Source of the DNA: Cylicocyclus nassatus
Taxonomy: Eukaryota; Nematoda; Chromadorea; Rhabditida; Strongylidae
NCBI GenBank assembly: GCA_958299035.1
Contig: CATQJL010000223.1
Span: 2,288,359 to 2,352,358, forward strand
Length of the DNA stretch: 64,000 nucleotides
Direction: 5' to 3'
Of this stretch, positions 22,331 through 33,164 are shown piece after piece. The first letter of the stretch is position 1, and every line of letters begins with the position of its first letter. A program made the translations under genes and the position numbers. The notes beneath the pieces are model-generated. The model saw only the letters and a program-made list of their open reading frames with translations, did not search any database and was not told the DNA's origin.

Positions 22331-24340
22331 AGTAATGTTAAAAGTGTTATTTTATTTATCGCTCTGTGAGCTATGATAGGGTAGTGCGATAGTTACATCT
22401 ACAATGAGCTGCTCAATATGACTTATTGGCATACTGTCACGAAGGAAGCGGTCGCACATACCATCAAGTGCACCGGCGGTGGAGCAGAGGTGTGTTCGTC
22501 TTTCCGAGCCTGTGATTTTTGCTGGTAAACGAGGAGGATCGAGACTCTAACCGAGGATTAATGAAGCACTTGGTGGGGCAGACATAAGATCGCTGACCCC
22601 GCACCACGTTAGGCCTCAATACGACGAGTAGTCGACACATTAGGCCGCTGATGTAATGAAGAGTTTCGCCAAAACGTCCTGCTGGCAAAACAATATTGAC
22701 AACACAGTGTAGAAAGAGTTCTCCAGAAAATTGTGTACAATAATGTTTTTATTATTCACTATTTACAGTAATTGTTGCTTTCTACATTCAGTAAGGAATT
22801 TTCAGAAAGATGCGATGCCTCCCCCGTCTTGCGATTCGCATATCTCGCAAAGTTTGGCACATCTAGTACATCTATCCTATGTATCATCGGCGTTTATGAA
22901 AGCTTAATGCGTTGTACCCACACAAACGCTTCATAAAGATTTCATTACGATATTACCGCACTATTCCTACCGTACTCTCAAAGCACGACATCACGGCTAA
23001 ATTCCTCTTCCGTAAAAGGTCACGCAAGTCCCACTTCTCCCCTCTCTCGCAAAAATTTGATAGGAGAGTGCGATTTGACTTTTTTTCTTCACCAGCATTA
23101 GAATTACAGTGGTGGAATGAGCCAAATGATCATAAACAGTGCGAGAATTGAGTGCAAATGTACTATCAGATCCGCTATGTCACTCAAACAATACCGCATT
23201 TCCGCTCAAATGGGTACTACGTGTTACAGCATCATCATTAATTAGTAGTTCAATAGATCAAAATTGTCGTAGCAAGTCAAAACAAGTACTAGATTGATGC
23301 ACAAACGCCATAAATAGATAGAATCGTTTTAGATTTGCCTTAACGAACGAATCCATTTACGTGATATGCTCCTTGTTATGTATATCGAAAGTGATATCAT
23401 ATACTGGTTTTCAGAAAACAAGCTGAAACAAAATCACTGAGTCCAAGGCAAGTTTTTTTTTATCAAACGGAGTAGGCCATAAAGCCACGATTAGAGGATT
23501 CATAGGTTTTAGCAACTTTAGCGTTCAGTTCACAGAATCACCTCCTGGGTATTCTCTCAGCTTAAATTGTTGCCTTATGCCACTAAGGAATTTTACAAGC
23601 ACATGCGTAAAGCGCAAAATTTTCCTTTCTATTCATTGAAGCTGGAAAAGTTAGGGAATCTTAAAAATTTTGTTGCAAGGATTGCACAACCTAATTTTCT
23701 TCAGTCTCTAAGCTTGAGTCTCTGTTCTGACGACGTTGAAATTATGCGACGCAAATCCCAAATCTCGTAAACTTTGCATCTTTGCACTCCTGTAAATTTT
23801 ATCGCTTTCTCCTTGTAGTGTAAGATTGACGTTTGCCATCACTGCATTCAATAAAAAGTTTATTTTTCGTTTTTCAATAATCTCTTCCAGCATAACCTCT
23901 TTGAGATCTCAAATCGAAGTAGATGGCTACAATTACCTACCCCCTCTAAACGGCTTCACGGCAATAGATATCTACAATTTTATAGGAGGATAATGAAAAT
24001 GAATGCGCACTCAGCTAACAGTAAGTTTCAATGTATCCGTGCACCTTATATTTTGCTTCTATCACATTACTACAGCATTCAGAAGGTAGAACTCAGAAAA
24101 TGCTCTCAACTTCCTTAAATTTTGCAATCTCAAGGAAATTCCGACATGAATGACACTTAGAAAAAAGCAGAAAACTTCAATTTTATAAAATTAGAGAACG
24201 AGACAACAAAGTGATTGATCTAATTATAAGTGGCGAATTGAAATCTTTTTCTCAAAAATAACACTATGTGAAAGTTATGGCTAAGAAGAAACAAATCAGT
24301 CTGCTTACCTTTGAAATTGGTTGTAGAAATTAAGGGCTTC
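22262..24340. repeat. Dispersed repeat family B, copy 1
   Basis: Long collinear similarity to 53765-55730 and to 49520-50330 includes TGGGATACCCTATAGAATATCG at the start, the AGCTATGATAGGGTAGTGC block, the GCGATGCCTCCCC block and the CGACGCARATCCCAAAT block. At 22611-22646 it carries a decayed form of the hammerhead-like motif that is well preserved at 54176. Part of the repeat therefore looks like a Penelope-type 3' end. No intact coding region is seen. Confidence 0.7.
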
Positions 24341-24911
24341 TCTGATATCAGAGTGTAGCACAAAACAAGACTGTTTATTCCAAAAGGTAAGCAGAGATGG
24401 AAAAAATATTTGACATATGATTTCTTTTTAATAATGAGACTCCTTTTGTTTGAAAGAGATGCTACAGCTTTAATCCTTTGGAAAAATTCATTTGTGTATA
24501 AGTGTTGTTACAACAATTTTTATTTATTGAATAAGGCCATTCAGTAAACGGCACATCAGTACCTACTTCTTCTTCTAATTCGTGCCGATGCGCTTGTATA
24601 ATAAGTATGAGTTCAGTTCTAGATTACTCTTTTTTCTCAAAACTTTCGTTGCAAAAACAAATTAGTTAAGTTCAACGAGTGCGCTCTTGAGTTGCACATT
24701 TATGAGGACTCGTAAGATTTCATGGTGAAGTAATCGCGAATCACTGGTGCATGTAAAAGAGGTAAAGAAAATTCTTTGGCATGATACTGGCTGACATGTG
24801 GATATCTTGCCAACTTACAATTCGCACAAAGCGAAACTGCTAATGGGCAAGGTAAGCTGCCTATGTATTGGGCATTTACATCTACCTATCAGGTTTGCAA
24901 TTTTACAGCCC
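24341..24911. other. No supported gene
   Basis: AT-rich sequence between repeat B and a minus-strand exon. Nothing recognisable. Confidence 0.3.
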
Positions 24912-25218
24912 CTAATTTTGCCCGATTGCTAGCTTCAAAACATGCCAGAAATAGTCCCGATGGAAAGTGCCACACAAATGTAAAGTATTAAACTGACAAC
25001 GAAATTTTTCCTCGTAATTTCCTCTTTCAACGAACTCAAACTGCACTGTGTGAAAACATGCATGAACCTTTGCGTACCACGAGTTCAGCTTTTTTCGATG
25101 CCTAACGCTATCAAACGCACCACAGCGAACAGCATAAAAGGAAGCAACAATTGTCTTACTAGTAATATCGCAGCTAGTCGTGAGGCAAACTGTGAAGGAA
25201 GTTTCCTTCACAAAATCT
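24912..25218 (-). CDS. Probable terminal exon of a minus-strand gene
   Basis: About 100 codons are open on the minus strand to a TAG stop at 24914-24912. The sequence has strong protein-like character, ending CGTFHRDYFWHVLKLAIGQN, with about seven cysteines spread along it. No methionine occurs early enough to start it, so it should be a last exon. Its acceptor may be the AG just before 25218. The composition (Cys, aromatic residues) suggests a secreted protein, but no upstream exon with a signal peptide was identified. Family unknown. Confidence 0.4.
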
Positions 25219-25398
25219 TGACGAATTCACCTGCACTATACAAAAGGCTTACTTTAATGCTCTGCTCATTCACTACCAGCATCTAAAAGTCGTCATATGC
25301 AAGCATAGGAATGACTCGAGCAGAGAGGGAAGCCGAGAAATGCAGTTGCCATCATCACGATTTTATAAATACTCTATGCAGTTCTGGCAATTATCTAG

Positions 25399-25472
25399 AA
25401 CGCTTCGAATTTCTTAATGCACATCGTATCGGATCTAAAACGCTTCAAATTTCTTAATGTACATCGTATCGG
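25399..25472 (+). repeat. Tandem duplication just upstream of a gene
   Basis: A roughly 34-bp unit (ACGCTTC(G/A)AATTTCTTAATG... CATCGTATCGG) occurs twice with 5 bp between copies. It lies about 40-110 bp before the start codon at 25510 and therefore falls in the promoter region. Confidence 0.75.
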
Positions 25473-25509
25473 TTACTTTCTAATAGTTTTTTATTTTTAC
25501 AGGCTCAAA

Positions 25510-27187
25510 ATGCGAATTCTGCTCATTTTCTTTCTCTGTGTAAACAGCGCCGTTTCTCGTACTCTCACTTTCTTGCAGGCCGTGACGGATCTTTGCCAGG
25601 ACTTTACTTTTGGTAGGTTGGAATTGAGCACTAACGAGATTCTTGCAGTCCTTAATATGAACAGTAATGGGGAGAAATGGCTTTTTTGAGGAATATAGGT
25701 CCTTGTAATGTTATTTAATAGTGATAATGACCAGCCCTTTTATATCTTCACACTCGACTTACAAAACCTAGAGTTAGCCCGTTAGCATGCACGGGGTTCA
25801 GTAAGAAGCGCTCTATTGGGGCAATACTTTACTTTTGAAATCGAAGTTCTAAACAACATTCCTGTTTGTCTCTCCACTCTCTCTTCTTCAAGCCCACCTA
25901 CTCAGAACAGCCAAAATCCTATGAAAGAAGTATATCAAAGTGTATGTGTGAAGATTCCGAATTCGGTCCAGCCTTGAATCTGCGAACTAGATGCAACATG
26001 CATCACAAGTTTTTCAAAAACCATTACATAACTACGAAATGCAAAGTTTCTTCGCACAGAAATCGAGTCTAACCATAAATTAACACATCTCAGTTGTATG
26101 TGGCAATGTGATGTAAGGTAAATCACGCGAAATTTTTAAAGTCAAATGCCAAACGTTCACGTGAATGGCATGTTCAGTACTTGAAAAAACATTCATAGCA
26201 ATCTTCTGTCTTACTGATCACCGTAATCGAATCAACTCTCCATTTTTGTCTCATCCGCTGCAGACATTCTATTTTAACACACTCAGAATGTCGGAAGCTG
26301 ATTGATTCTTTGATAAAAGAGAATACAAGGCCAATGGCAGAAGAGTTTTCTGATAGCAGGAACCCTACCGTATTTATAAAAGAGTCACAGAACCTCGCTT
26401 TATCTGCGAAACTTTCGAAAACTTAGTTGTTACCACAACTACTTGTTTGAGTAAAATAAGTTCAGATAAATGGACTATAACTTTTGCTATGGTTTCTTTT
26501 CAAAGGCATGACTGAGGGGTCACGGTAGAGGTGGTTTTTAGTCCTTTCTTCGAACAAATTGCGCCAGCGCGCTAAGTGACCGTTTTTAGCCTATAGGGTT
26601 ATTTCCATCATAACCAGAATTCCATGCAGAAAAACGGTTGAAAGTGACATCATTATTCTATAGCATTTTTTAGTGGGATTTGTCAAGAATCTCGACTTCG
26701 TGCGGGGGGGACTAGATGCGCATGAAGATGAGGGCAACTACGCCCACACCTACAAGGTGAAACTTAATTCTGAAGGCTCATTTATAAGAAACGTGATACA
26801 TTACGATGTAAGATTCATTTTTGGATTGATACCATTGGAATCCAGAATATCTTTCTCAGGAGTACTACTGGTTCGGCGTTACAGTGCGGGTCGAAAACAG
26901 ACGGGAATCACCATTTGATATAAGCAAACCTTTCTGGATAGGAGGTACTACTTCGCACTCATAACAAATGCTGATCAAGTGTTGTTGTTATGTCACATAT
27001 GTTTACAGGTAACGTTAGCAAGAATGGGACTTACAACGGCCTCCATGTCAACAACACCTACTATAAAATGTTATGGGCACCCCTTACAAGACTGAGCCCA
27101 ATCTGCTATAGACAATATTATTACTGTAACCACATGGCACTCGTGAACGGCATATGCAGATTGTTCTACCATTGGGGAAAAGGGTAA
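25510..27187 (+). CDS. Secreted protein, four exons; paralogue of 37817-38836
   Basis: Exons are 25510-25612, 26674-26807, 26860-26944 and 27009-27187. Donors are gtaggt, gtaaga and gtacta; acceptors are ttttttag, tttctcag and gtttacag. Junction phases are 1, 0 and 1 and all fit, giving 166 residues. The product starts MRILLIFFLCVNSAVS, a signal peptide. The mature part contains CQDFTF at the first junction, YAHTYKVKLNSEGSF, EYYWFGVTVRVENRRE, WIGGNV, and a cysteine-containing, aromatic-rich C-terminus ending RLFYHWGKG. The ATG follows a tttttacag acceptor by 7 nt, fitting SL trans-splicing or a 5' UTR intron. The gene at 37817 has the same phases and related exons. No known domain recognised; probably a nematode-specific secreted protein. 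Confidence 0.7.
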
Positions 27188-27479
27188 AGCTTAATTGCAA
27201 AACTCTACTTACATGCCTGCTTTTTGTTATCAGTGGTCTCATAAGTTCCGCCTGTTTTTACTTTTCATCCCAATACAAAGCTAGCTCTTAATCTTCGCAC
27301 AGAATTTCCTACATATTGGGATTAAAATCAAAACAAAACCTTTTGGAGAACCGACAAAGAGAAGAAAAAATCAGGACTTTGCTCAAAAGTTCCTGAGAAA
27401 CTTAAACTTGTCTACACATATACCATCCGCATTGAAGATTCATACGCACACCAGCTGTATTTTTTTCGGGACTAGAAAT

Positions 27480-27880
27480 CGAGAGAATGAAATCGGGCAG
27501 TTTTTTTAATCAAAGCGAGCTAAACTGCTCCCATGTAGGTGATTCCGTAACATAAGTCTCTTGATGTATAAAAATGAATTTTATTTATCACAAGCAATAG
27601 TTCTCTAATAATGTCAGATTTAGCGCAAAAACGCATAAAAAACTAATTTTCGTATCTTCGGCCTAGGTATAAAAGTCAAGTGAGGTATGTATGCGTGAAA
27701 GGCATCGGAAATTTTTAGGCCAAGCTTAGACTTCGGTCTTTCTAAAAGATTTTGGACTTCAATTTCGAATTCAACATAGAACGAACTTTGCGATTACTCT
27801 GACACAACTTTGTAGGGCTTGCTTTGCTCTATCGAAAAAATACTTGAAGGCTGTTTTGATATTCAAAAAATAGAGCTATT
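27480..27880. repeat. Dispersed repeat family D fragment
   Basis: It contains GGGCTTGCTTTGCTCTATCG near 27818-27837. Variants recur near 34163 and 36978, and in reverse near 35970 and 36580, each in similar AT-rich surroundings. Boundaries are not resolved. Confidence 0.45.
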
Positions 27881-28316
27881 GGGTGTTGAAAAGGATGGAG
27901 CTTATGGGACATGGTAATAACAAAGCAAAACAAAATAGAACCACAAAATGAGAGCAGCTTTGCCTTTCTCTTCTTTTAATTCGTTTCCCTTCGTACTGTC
28001 TTCTGATCCACGCACTGATAGAGTCTGGAAAATTGAAAAACCCAACAATTTTTCAAACCAAAAAGCTTACTATGTTTGAGCAGCTTGACTTTGAATATTC
28101 AGCTAATTTTCCAAATTAAGTATTTAGTAAAGATTAGTGTAGCATTATATAGCGGTGTGATTCAGTTCAAATTTGAATTTTTAGTTTGAGTAAGCTGCTT
28201 GTTCTTGTGTTTATGTGACTCGGGCTCAATAAAAGATTACATCACGTGTTAAGGAGCTGACTACGGATGATAAGTATATCCGTTGAAAGGATCATTTTAG
28301 AAACGCCCATCCGTAC

Positions 28317-28733
28317 CTCGCTGGAAAAGGTTTGGCTACATAAAGAGGTCTCGCACTGTGGTTGTAACAGTACCTCAATCAATTCGAACGCCATAATCAG
28401 AGCTCCTCCAATGGAAAACTTATTGCTGTCACAAATCTCAATCAATGTCATATTGCTTTAACAAAGTTGCGTAGAGAGCTTGATCTCAATGAGGAAATAA
28501 CGTATCACTTTTACTGAAGTAATATAACACGTTGACGACAACGCGCATTCTAGTTGTTCTGCCCTGTGGGACAATGCCTTCCAAGAATTGATCGCTAAAT
28601 TCTAGCTAAAATCACGCATCTAAAGTATACCTACAGTGATTCTAAAAAGCAGCCGAGATCCGAGAATTTCTTGCCTAAGAGTGTGAGAGAATTTCCGTAA
28701 CGAGCATATCCTAGAAAGGATGTTCCCCGAGAG
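28317..28733 (-). CDS. Two candidate minus-strand exons
   Basis: Exon candidate 1 (28733-28635) is entered from gactgcag| and left at ACT|gtaggt, exactly 33 codons in phase 0, reading LSGNILSRICSLRKFSHTLR and on. Exon candidate 2 ends at GAG|gtacgg (28317), is open back to about 28451, and reads FSIGGALIMAFELIEVLLQP then two cysteines. An overlapping frame of similar length covers the first, so the reading is uncertain. Other exons should lie on either side. No family recognised. Confidence 0.3.
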
Positions 28734-28739
28734 CTGCAG

Positions 28740-29216
28740 TCTTTCAAAAAGGAGAGTTGAAAGAAAACTTTTGGTTTTTTTTGACACGTGATTTCCTTCC
28801 CCGTTGCAATTTCAGTATCAGCAGGCACGAGCTATGAAAGTTTTGCTGCTTCCGTCTTGATTACATTCAATATATGCAGAGTGAACAAAGTTATTGCTTT
28901 TTGAAATGGAAATTTGCACAACGGACATTATTTTGCATCAACGTAATAATATAAAACGAGTTTTTGATTTCTTTAGTTTTGTCTCCAGTCATGCCATCCA
29001 AAGGCTGTATAGCTTGAAAGATGTTCTAACAATTTCTTATAACCCCTATATCTAGTAGCAGATAGATGAGATAGCTGATTGAGCTTTTAAATATGGAAGG
29101 CTAAACCACTCGAATATTTCTTATTTCAGTTAAAATATCAATCATTACAAACATTCAGCTACAAAATGCTGTTGAAATTGCTTTTTGAATTGGAGACATA
29201 ATAAACACTGTTTTTA
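28740..29216. other. No supported gene
   Basis: AT-rich DNA between the exon candidates and the LINE fragment. Nothing recognised. Confidence 0.3.
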
Positions 29217-30180
29217 TCACTGCACTTCGTCATGAGGGGACCACCGCTTTTGGGCATCTTCTCGACCTAAGACGTACTCTTCCTTTTTTTGAGTTATTGC
29301 ATGTTTGCTGTGATTGTCCGGCCTTCGCAATTTAGGTCTTCCTCTTGTTCTGTTCCCTGCTCTTTCTCTGGCACTTCCACTGACGAGCTCGTTATGTGGT
29401 CTTCTACTCTTGACCTCACGTGCCAATACCATCGAGGACGTTTTTTTGCATTTTCTTAATAAGCGATGCAACTCTCATCATCCTTTGTACGGTGTCGTTC
29501 ATGATTTGGTCAATCATCGTGACTCCTATATTCCACCTAAGCATTCGTGTCTCCATTACACCGATCTTTCTTCACGCACCGTGTGCAGGGCCAGCATTCG
29601 GTACCGACAGCGCCGTCGGTCATACTACAAGAGCTGTACTACTACGTTGTACGGTATGTCAGGGACTTCAATTTCGTCGGCATTCGTTTATCACATAGTT
29701 CCTCTGTGGTTCTCCACTTCATCCAAGATGCATTCACTCTACTCACAATTTCGTTTTGCAAACTACCATATGCGGTGATACGGCTTCCAAGATACCTGAA
29801 AGGGGTGACCTTTTTGATTAACATGCCACAAATCTAATTTGATTTGGTTGTTTACGTTTCTACATATGCTCTACCTTCGTTGTGTTAAGCTTTGGTTCGT
29901 GATGTTCTAGCTAATTTTCTCATGCCTGCACCTCTTTCTAAAACTATTTCTGCTCGTGCCATTTGGATCGTAACATCTAATGTACATGAGAGCCACAGCG
30001 GATGTCGTAAAAAGTTGTTGATTATCACATTTATAACGGTGTTGAATAAGAGCGGCGCAGGGACGGAACCCTGATGTACGCCGGCGTGTTTTTGGAGTTC
30101 ATAAGATAGTCATAAGAATATCTTATCTAGATCTAGAAACGCAGTTAGGGCCCGCACGAGTCGGTCTCTAGGGTTTCTGA
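29217..30180 (-). pseudogene. LINE 3' fragment, same family as 1030-3960
   Basis: Minus-strand pieces in order are RT motif B as HAGVHQGSVPAPLLFNTVIN (around 30060), then PFRYLGSRITAYGSLQNEI and RVNASWMKWRTTEELCDKRM (29800-29690), then RTRGRPKLRRPDN (about 29350-29300). These match the 3' half of the nematode LINE also seen at 1030-3960. Stops and frameshifts make it non-functional, and the 5' half is missing. Confidence 0.75.
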
Positions 30181-30523
30181 AAACAAAGTCTCCCTAACTC
30201 TCGGAAGTTTTACGAAGTCCGCCTTGACCTACCTGCTTAGGAGAAGGTGAAAACAAGAAAGATTTACTAGTCTGAAAGAAAAGACGTAAGATAGTGTGAA
30301 AATTCAAAATGGAGTTAAATACTACGCATGCACAAGACTTTGGCATTAGAGCGCGATATTTAACAAAGCGAGAAGAAATGAAGGCAAAAAAGGAAAGGCA
30401 ATGACATGAAAATGTCTTCATGCTCAGGGATAGATTTTTGACCGGGAATCCGTCCATGCTCAAAAGATCCGAAACTTATGTGAAGTTAAAAATAAGCAAA
30501 AATATATGCTCCAGACGATCTCA

Positions 30524-30866
30524 CAAGGGAAGCGTCAGGACTCGCAGTGGAGTTTTCCAACGAAATGTATATAGGTTTGTAGGTCCTGGCACGCAACTTA
30601 CAAAACAGCCTTCCGTATCTGCCAATCGGTCCTCCGGGCCGAGATATAAGCGTTTGAATTTCGCGAGATCGCGCGTCAACACAAGTACGCGCGAGCTACC
30701 TCAACATTGCATGGTGGCGTAGCGCAGTGGCAAGAGGTCGGGTTCATGATCCTTGAGGTCCAGGTTCGAATCCTTTCCTCGGCAGCACTTTTGCATTCAC
30801 TTATTTTTGTATTCGATGATAAGCTGAACGTTCTAGCATCATCACTAACAAATTTTATTGCAAAAA
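30524..30866 (+). repeat. Left terminal inverted repeat of Tc5-like element
   Basis: About 342 bp, nearly identical to the complement of 32823-33164. It includes an open frame shared by both ends as a by-product of the identity. Confidence 0.9.
30712..30786 (+). other. tRNA-like pol III unit inside left TIR
   Basis: A box TAGCGCAGTGG (30720-30730) and B box GGTTCGAATCC (30763-30773) match the internal pol III promoter consensus at tRNA spacing. A TTTT run follows at 30788-30791. The central loop carries CAT, like tRNA-Met, but acceptor and anticodon stems pair poorly. It is a tRNA-derived relic or SINE head rather than a working tRNA. Confidence 0.7.
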
Positions 30867-30896
30867 TACAGTAGCCTACTGGTACTTCAAGCGGTT

Positions 30897-32690
30897 TTAT
30901 GGTGATGTACACATATGATAACTTACAATAAAATGTTGAAAACAAATGAGGTGCTCGCAATAGGCACAGCGAATAAAGTGCTCTTCCTCACAATTACTTA
31001 TTTGGCAAGTCCCTACAAGATCGGATGGGAAGCAGTATTGCACAGGAGTAAGGAAGGCTCCAGGATGCTCATCGATATAACCTGCTGCGTGCCACGAATA
31101 CGATAAAAAGTTTTTAAAACGGGGGGCACAAAACTGATGATAGACGAGGGACAGCATGCAAAGGATCGAATCGCGAGCGTCTACTCGGTAATCTATCTCA
31201 TGGGCCGCTATGTAGGAGCCAATACGTTTATACATACATTTAAAGGGCATGAAAAAGTAAACATCCAAAGGCTGAATTTGGGATGTTGCGCCAGCGGGTA
31301 TATTCATGATTTTTATCTGCTTGTCATGCGGCAAAGCAGACCTCATAGCAGAATGATCTTTAAATGCGTTCCAAGAATCTACAATAAGAAGTGTAGACGC
31401 GGGAGAATCAGTGGACCCTACACACGACTGCATCCAATCCAATAAGAGGGTTTTGTTCATAATATGTGTTGTATTGGAACGGACTTCAAGGTTGTGCGTT
31501 TGAAAGAATCCTCTTTGGGGAAACGTGCCATGCGGTTCCTATTACAGATAGTAAATCAAAAATTTCAATACCTAATGCGGATAAAATTTCAAACCTGAAG
31601 CACAACAAATAGTTTCTTCCCAAGATGCCCATCAGCGTAAATGATGGGCATCATTGTGAAGGAATGTTGGGTAGCGGCTTTTGATTGTACGACGCGCTCC
31701 ACCTTCTTTACTCCTTTTAGGGCCAAAGTACGAGCACTGTGCATCTCTTTCAAGAAGCCACTTTGGTCCGCGTTACAGACCAAAGCGAGGGGCCAGGCTT
31801 CCATTTCTGCATCACAATGTTTGATTCCAACAGCTATGTTACCAAAAAAATTTGCATTTTACCTTTTTTCACTTCCGATACAAATGCTTGCGCTCTGGCG
31901 GCAGTTTCGGGGGCTTCCAAAAATCTCCTTCTCGATGAAAATGTGGTTATTCTTCTGGAGACAATCCCGCAACTCCTTTTGAATCTATCTATCCAAGAAC
32001 CGCTTGCTATGAAATCCTCAATAAGAAACTCCTCTCTGTTCAGTTTGAGGGCTAGCTGACGTATGTCAGAGTCGTGTAAAATTATGCCCTTATTAAACTT
32101 TGAGAAGACCACTTCACGTAACTTCTCTGCTAGTGCACGTAGCTGAAGCAATCTGTCGGCGCGAACTCTACCTGACGTGTACAGCTTTTTTGAATATCAA
32201 ATTAAATTTTTTTAATAACTGCAGCTCACCTTCCTGCTCAAACTGCCTCAATTTTCTTAAGTGATACGGGCTGGTAATGAATCGAAACATTCTATTCATA
32301 CACGACAGTGACCGATATCCTTGTTCCGAGGATCGGTAGAATTGTATAGCTTTTTGCACCTATACAGTACTTAAGACTAATAAAAAATAATTTAACTCAA
32401 GTCAGACACACCGTTTCCTCTTGCACCTCTACATTTCCAAATTTGACGGAACCTTTTCCCTTGGTTTGCTCTTTGTCGTCATCCCCGGCAGACCAAAGAG
32501 GGTCTATTTCAATATTCTCCATGGCCATCTCTTCATCTGATTCAACTTCCACGCTCTCGTGCAGCGCTTCACGCAAGATAGACATGAAGCCATCTATAAT
32601 CTTCCTTTCCTTCCGATTCGGTGCACGTGCCGGTTCCGAACATCCAAACTCCTTGGCAAGATAAGAAACTACCAGCTCAGGTGAGAACAT
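30897..32690 (-). CDS. Tc5-like transposase (DDD, pogo/Tigger-related), five exons
   Basis: Minus-strand exons are 32690-32412, 32359-32230, 32171-31863, 31806-31595 and 31538-30897. Phases (0, 1, 1, 0) fit at each junction, for 523 residues without a stop. Exon 1 is acidic and starts MFSPELVVSYLAKEFGC. Exons 2-3 hold the DNA-binding part with a CENP-B/Tc5-type helix-turn-helix (DSDIRQLALKLN, then SWIDRFKRSCGIVSRR). Exon 4 carries the first catalytic Asp in CNADQSGF. Exon 5 has the second in LLIVDSWNAFKDH and the third in IQPLDVYFF. The C-terminus has a Cys/His cluster (CQISNC, CAYCEHLICFQH) likely to bind zinc. The enzyme should cut and paste the surrounding element in the nucleus by recognising its TIRs. 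ATG choice in exon 1 is inferred; an upstream in-frame start is possible. Confidence 0.85.
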
Positions 32691-32822
32691 GATATAGACT
32701 ACTACGCTTTGGGATGTGCTAACTTGTGCTACTGCTTGTATTAAAGATAGTACTTTTGTTTCAATCACTGCAAGTTTCGAACGTACCGCTGTCTAATTCC
32801 AAAATAGACTATAGTAGCTTAC

Positions 32823-33164
32823 TTTTGCAATAAATTTTGTTAGTGATGATGCTAGAACGTTCAGCTTATCATCGAATACAAAAATAAGTGAATGCAAAAG
32901 TGCTGCCGAGGAAAGGATTCGAACCTGGACCTCAAGGATCATGAACCCGACCTCTTGCCACTGCGCTACGCCACCATGCAATGTTGAGGTAGCTCGCGCG
33001 TACTTGTGTTGACGCGCGATCTCGCGAAATTCAAACGCTTATATCTCGGCCCGGAGGACCGATTGGCAGATACGGAAGGCTGTTTTGTAAGTTGCGTGCC
33101 AGGACCTACAAACCTATATACATTTCGTTGGAAAACTCCACTGCGAGTCCTGACGCTTCCCTTG
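32823..33164 (-). repeat. Right terminal inverted repeat of Tc5-like element
   Basis: Complement of 30524-30866, with the same CAAGGGAAG end read from outside inwards. It precedes the transposase start by about 130 bp and is therefore the likely promoter side. Confidence 0.9.
32902..32976 (-). other. tRNA-like pol III unit inside right TIR
   Basis: Complement of the unit at 30712-30786, with A box at 32968-32958 and B box at 32925-32915. On the minus strand it reads inwards towards the transposase gene. Confidence 0.7.

Larger units (their letters stand above)
30524..33164 (-). mobile_element. Tc5-like DNA transposon, apparently intact (2641 bp)
   Basis: The termini read CAAGGGAAGCGTCAGGAC and its complement. 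TIRs are about 342 bp (30524-30866 and 32823-33164). A TCA duplication lies outside each end (30521-30523 and 33165-33167), and the restored site is C-TCA-G, the C-TNA-G target known for Tc4/Tc5 elements. Between the TIRs lies a complete five-exon transposase gene. Each TIR contains a tRNA-like unit with A and B boxes. Intact splice phases, near-identical TIRs and a clean target duplication point to a young, possibly autonomous copy. Confidence 0.9.

Noticed and set aside
30420..30722. Conserved protein repeated at both ends of the Tc5-like element
   Set aside because: The shared frame is a consequence of near-identical TIRs and includes flanking DNA at its start.
30712..30786. Functional tRNA-Met gene
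   Set aside because: A and B boxes and a CAT loop are present, but acceptor and anticodon stems do not pair well and an identical inverted copy lies in the other TIR, so a relic is more likely.
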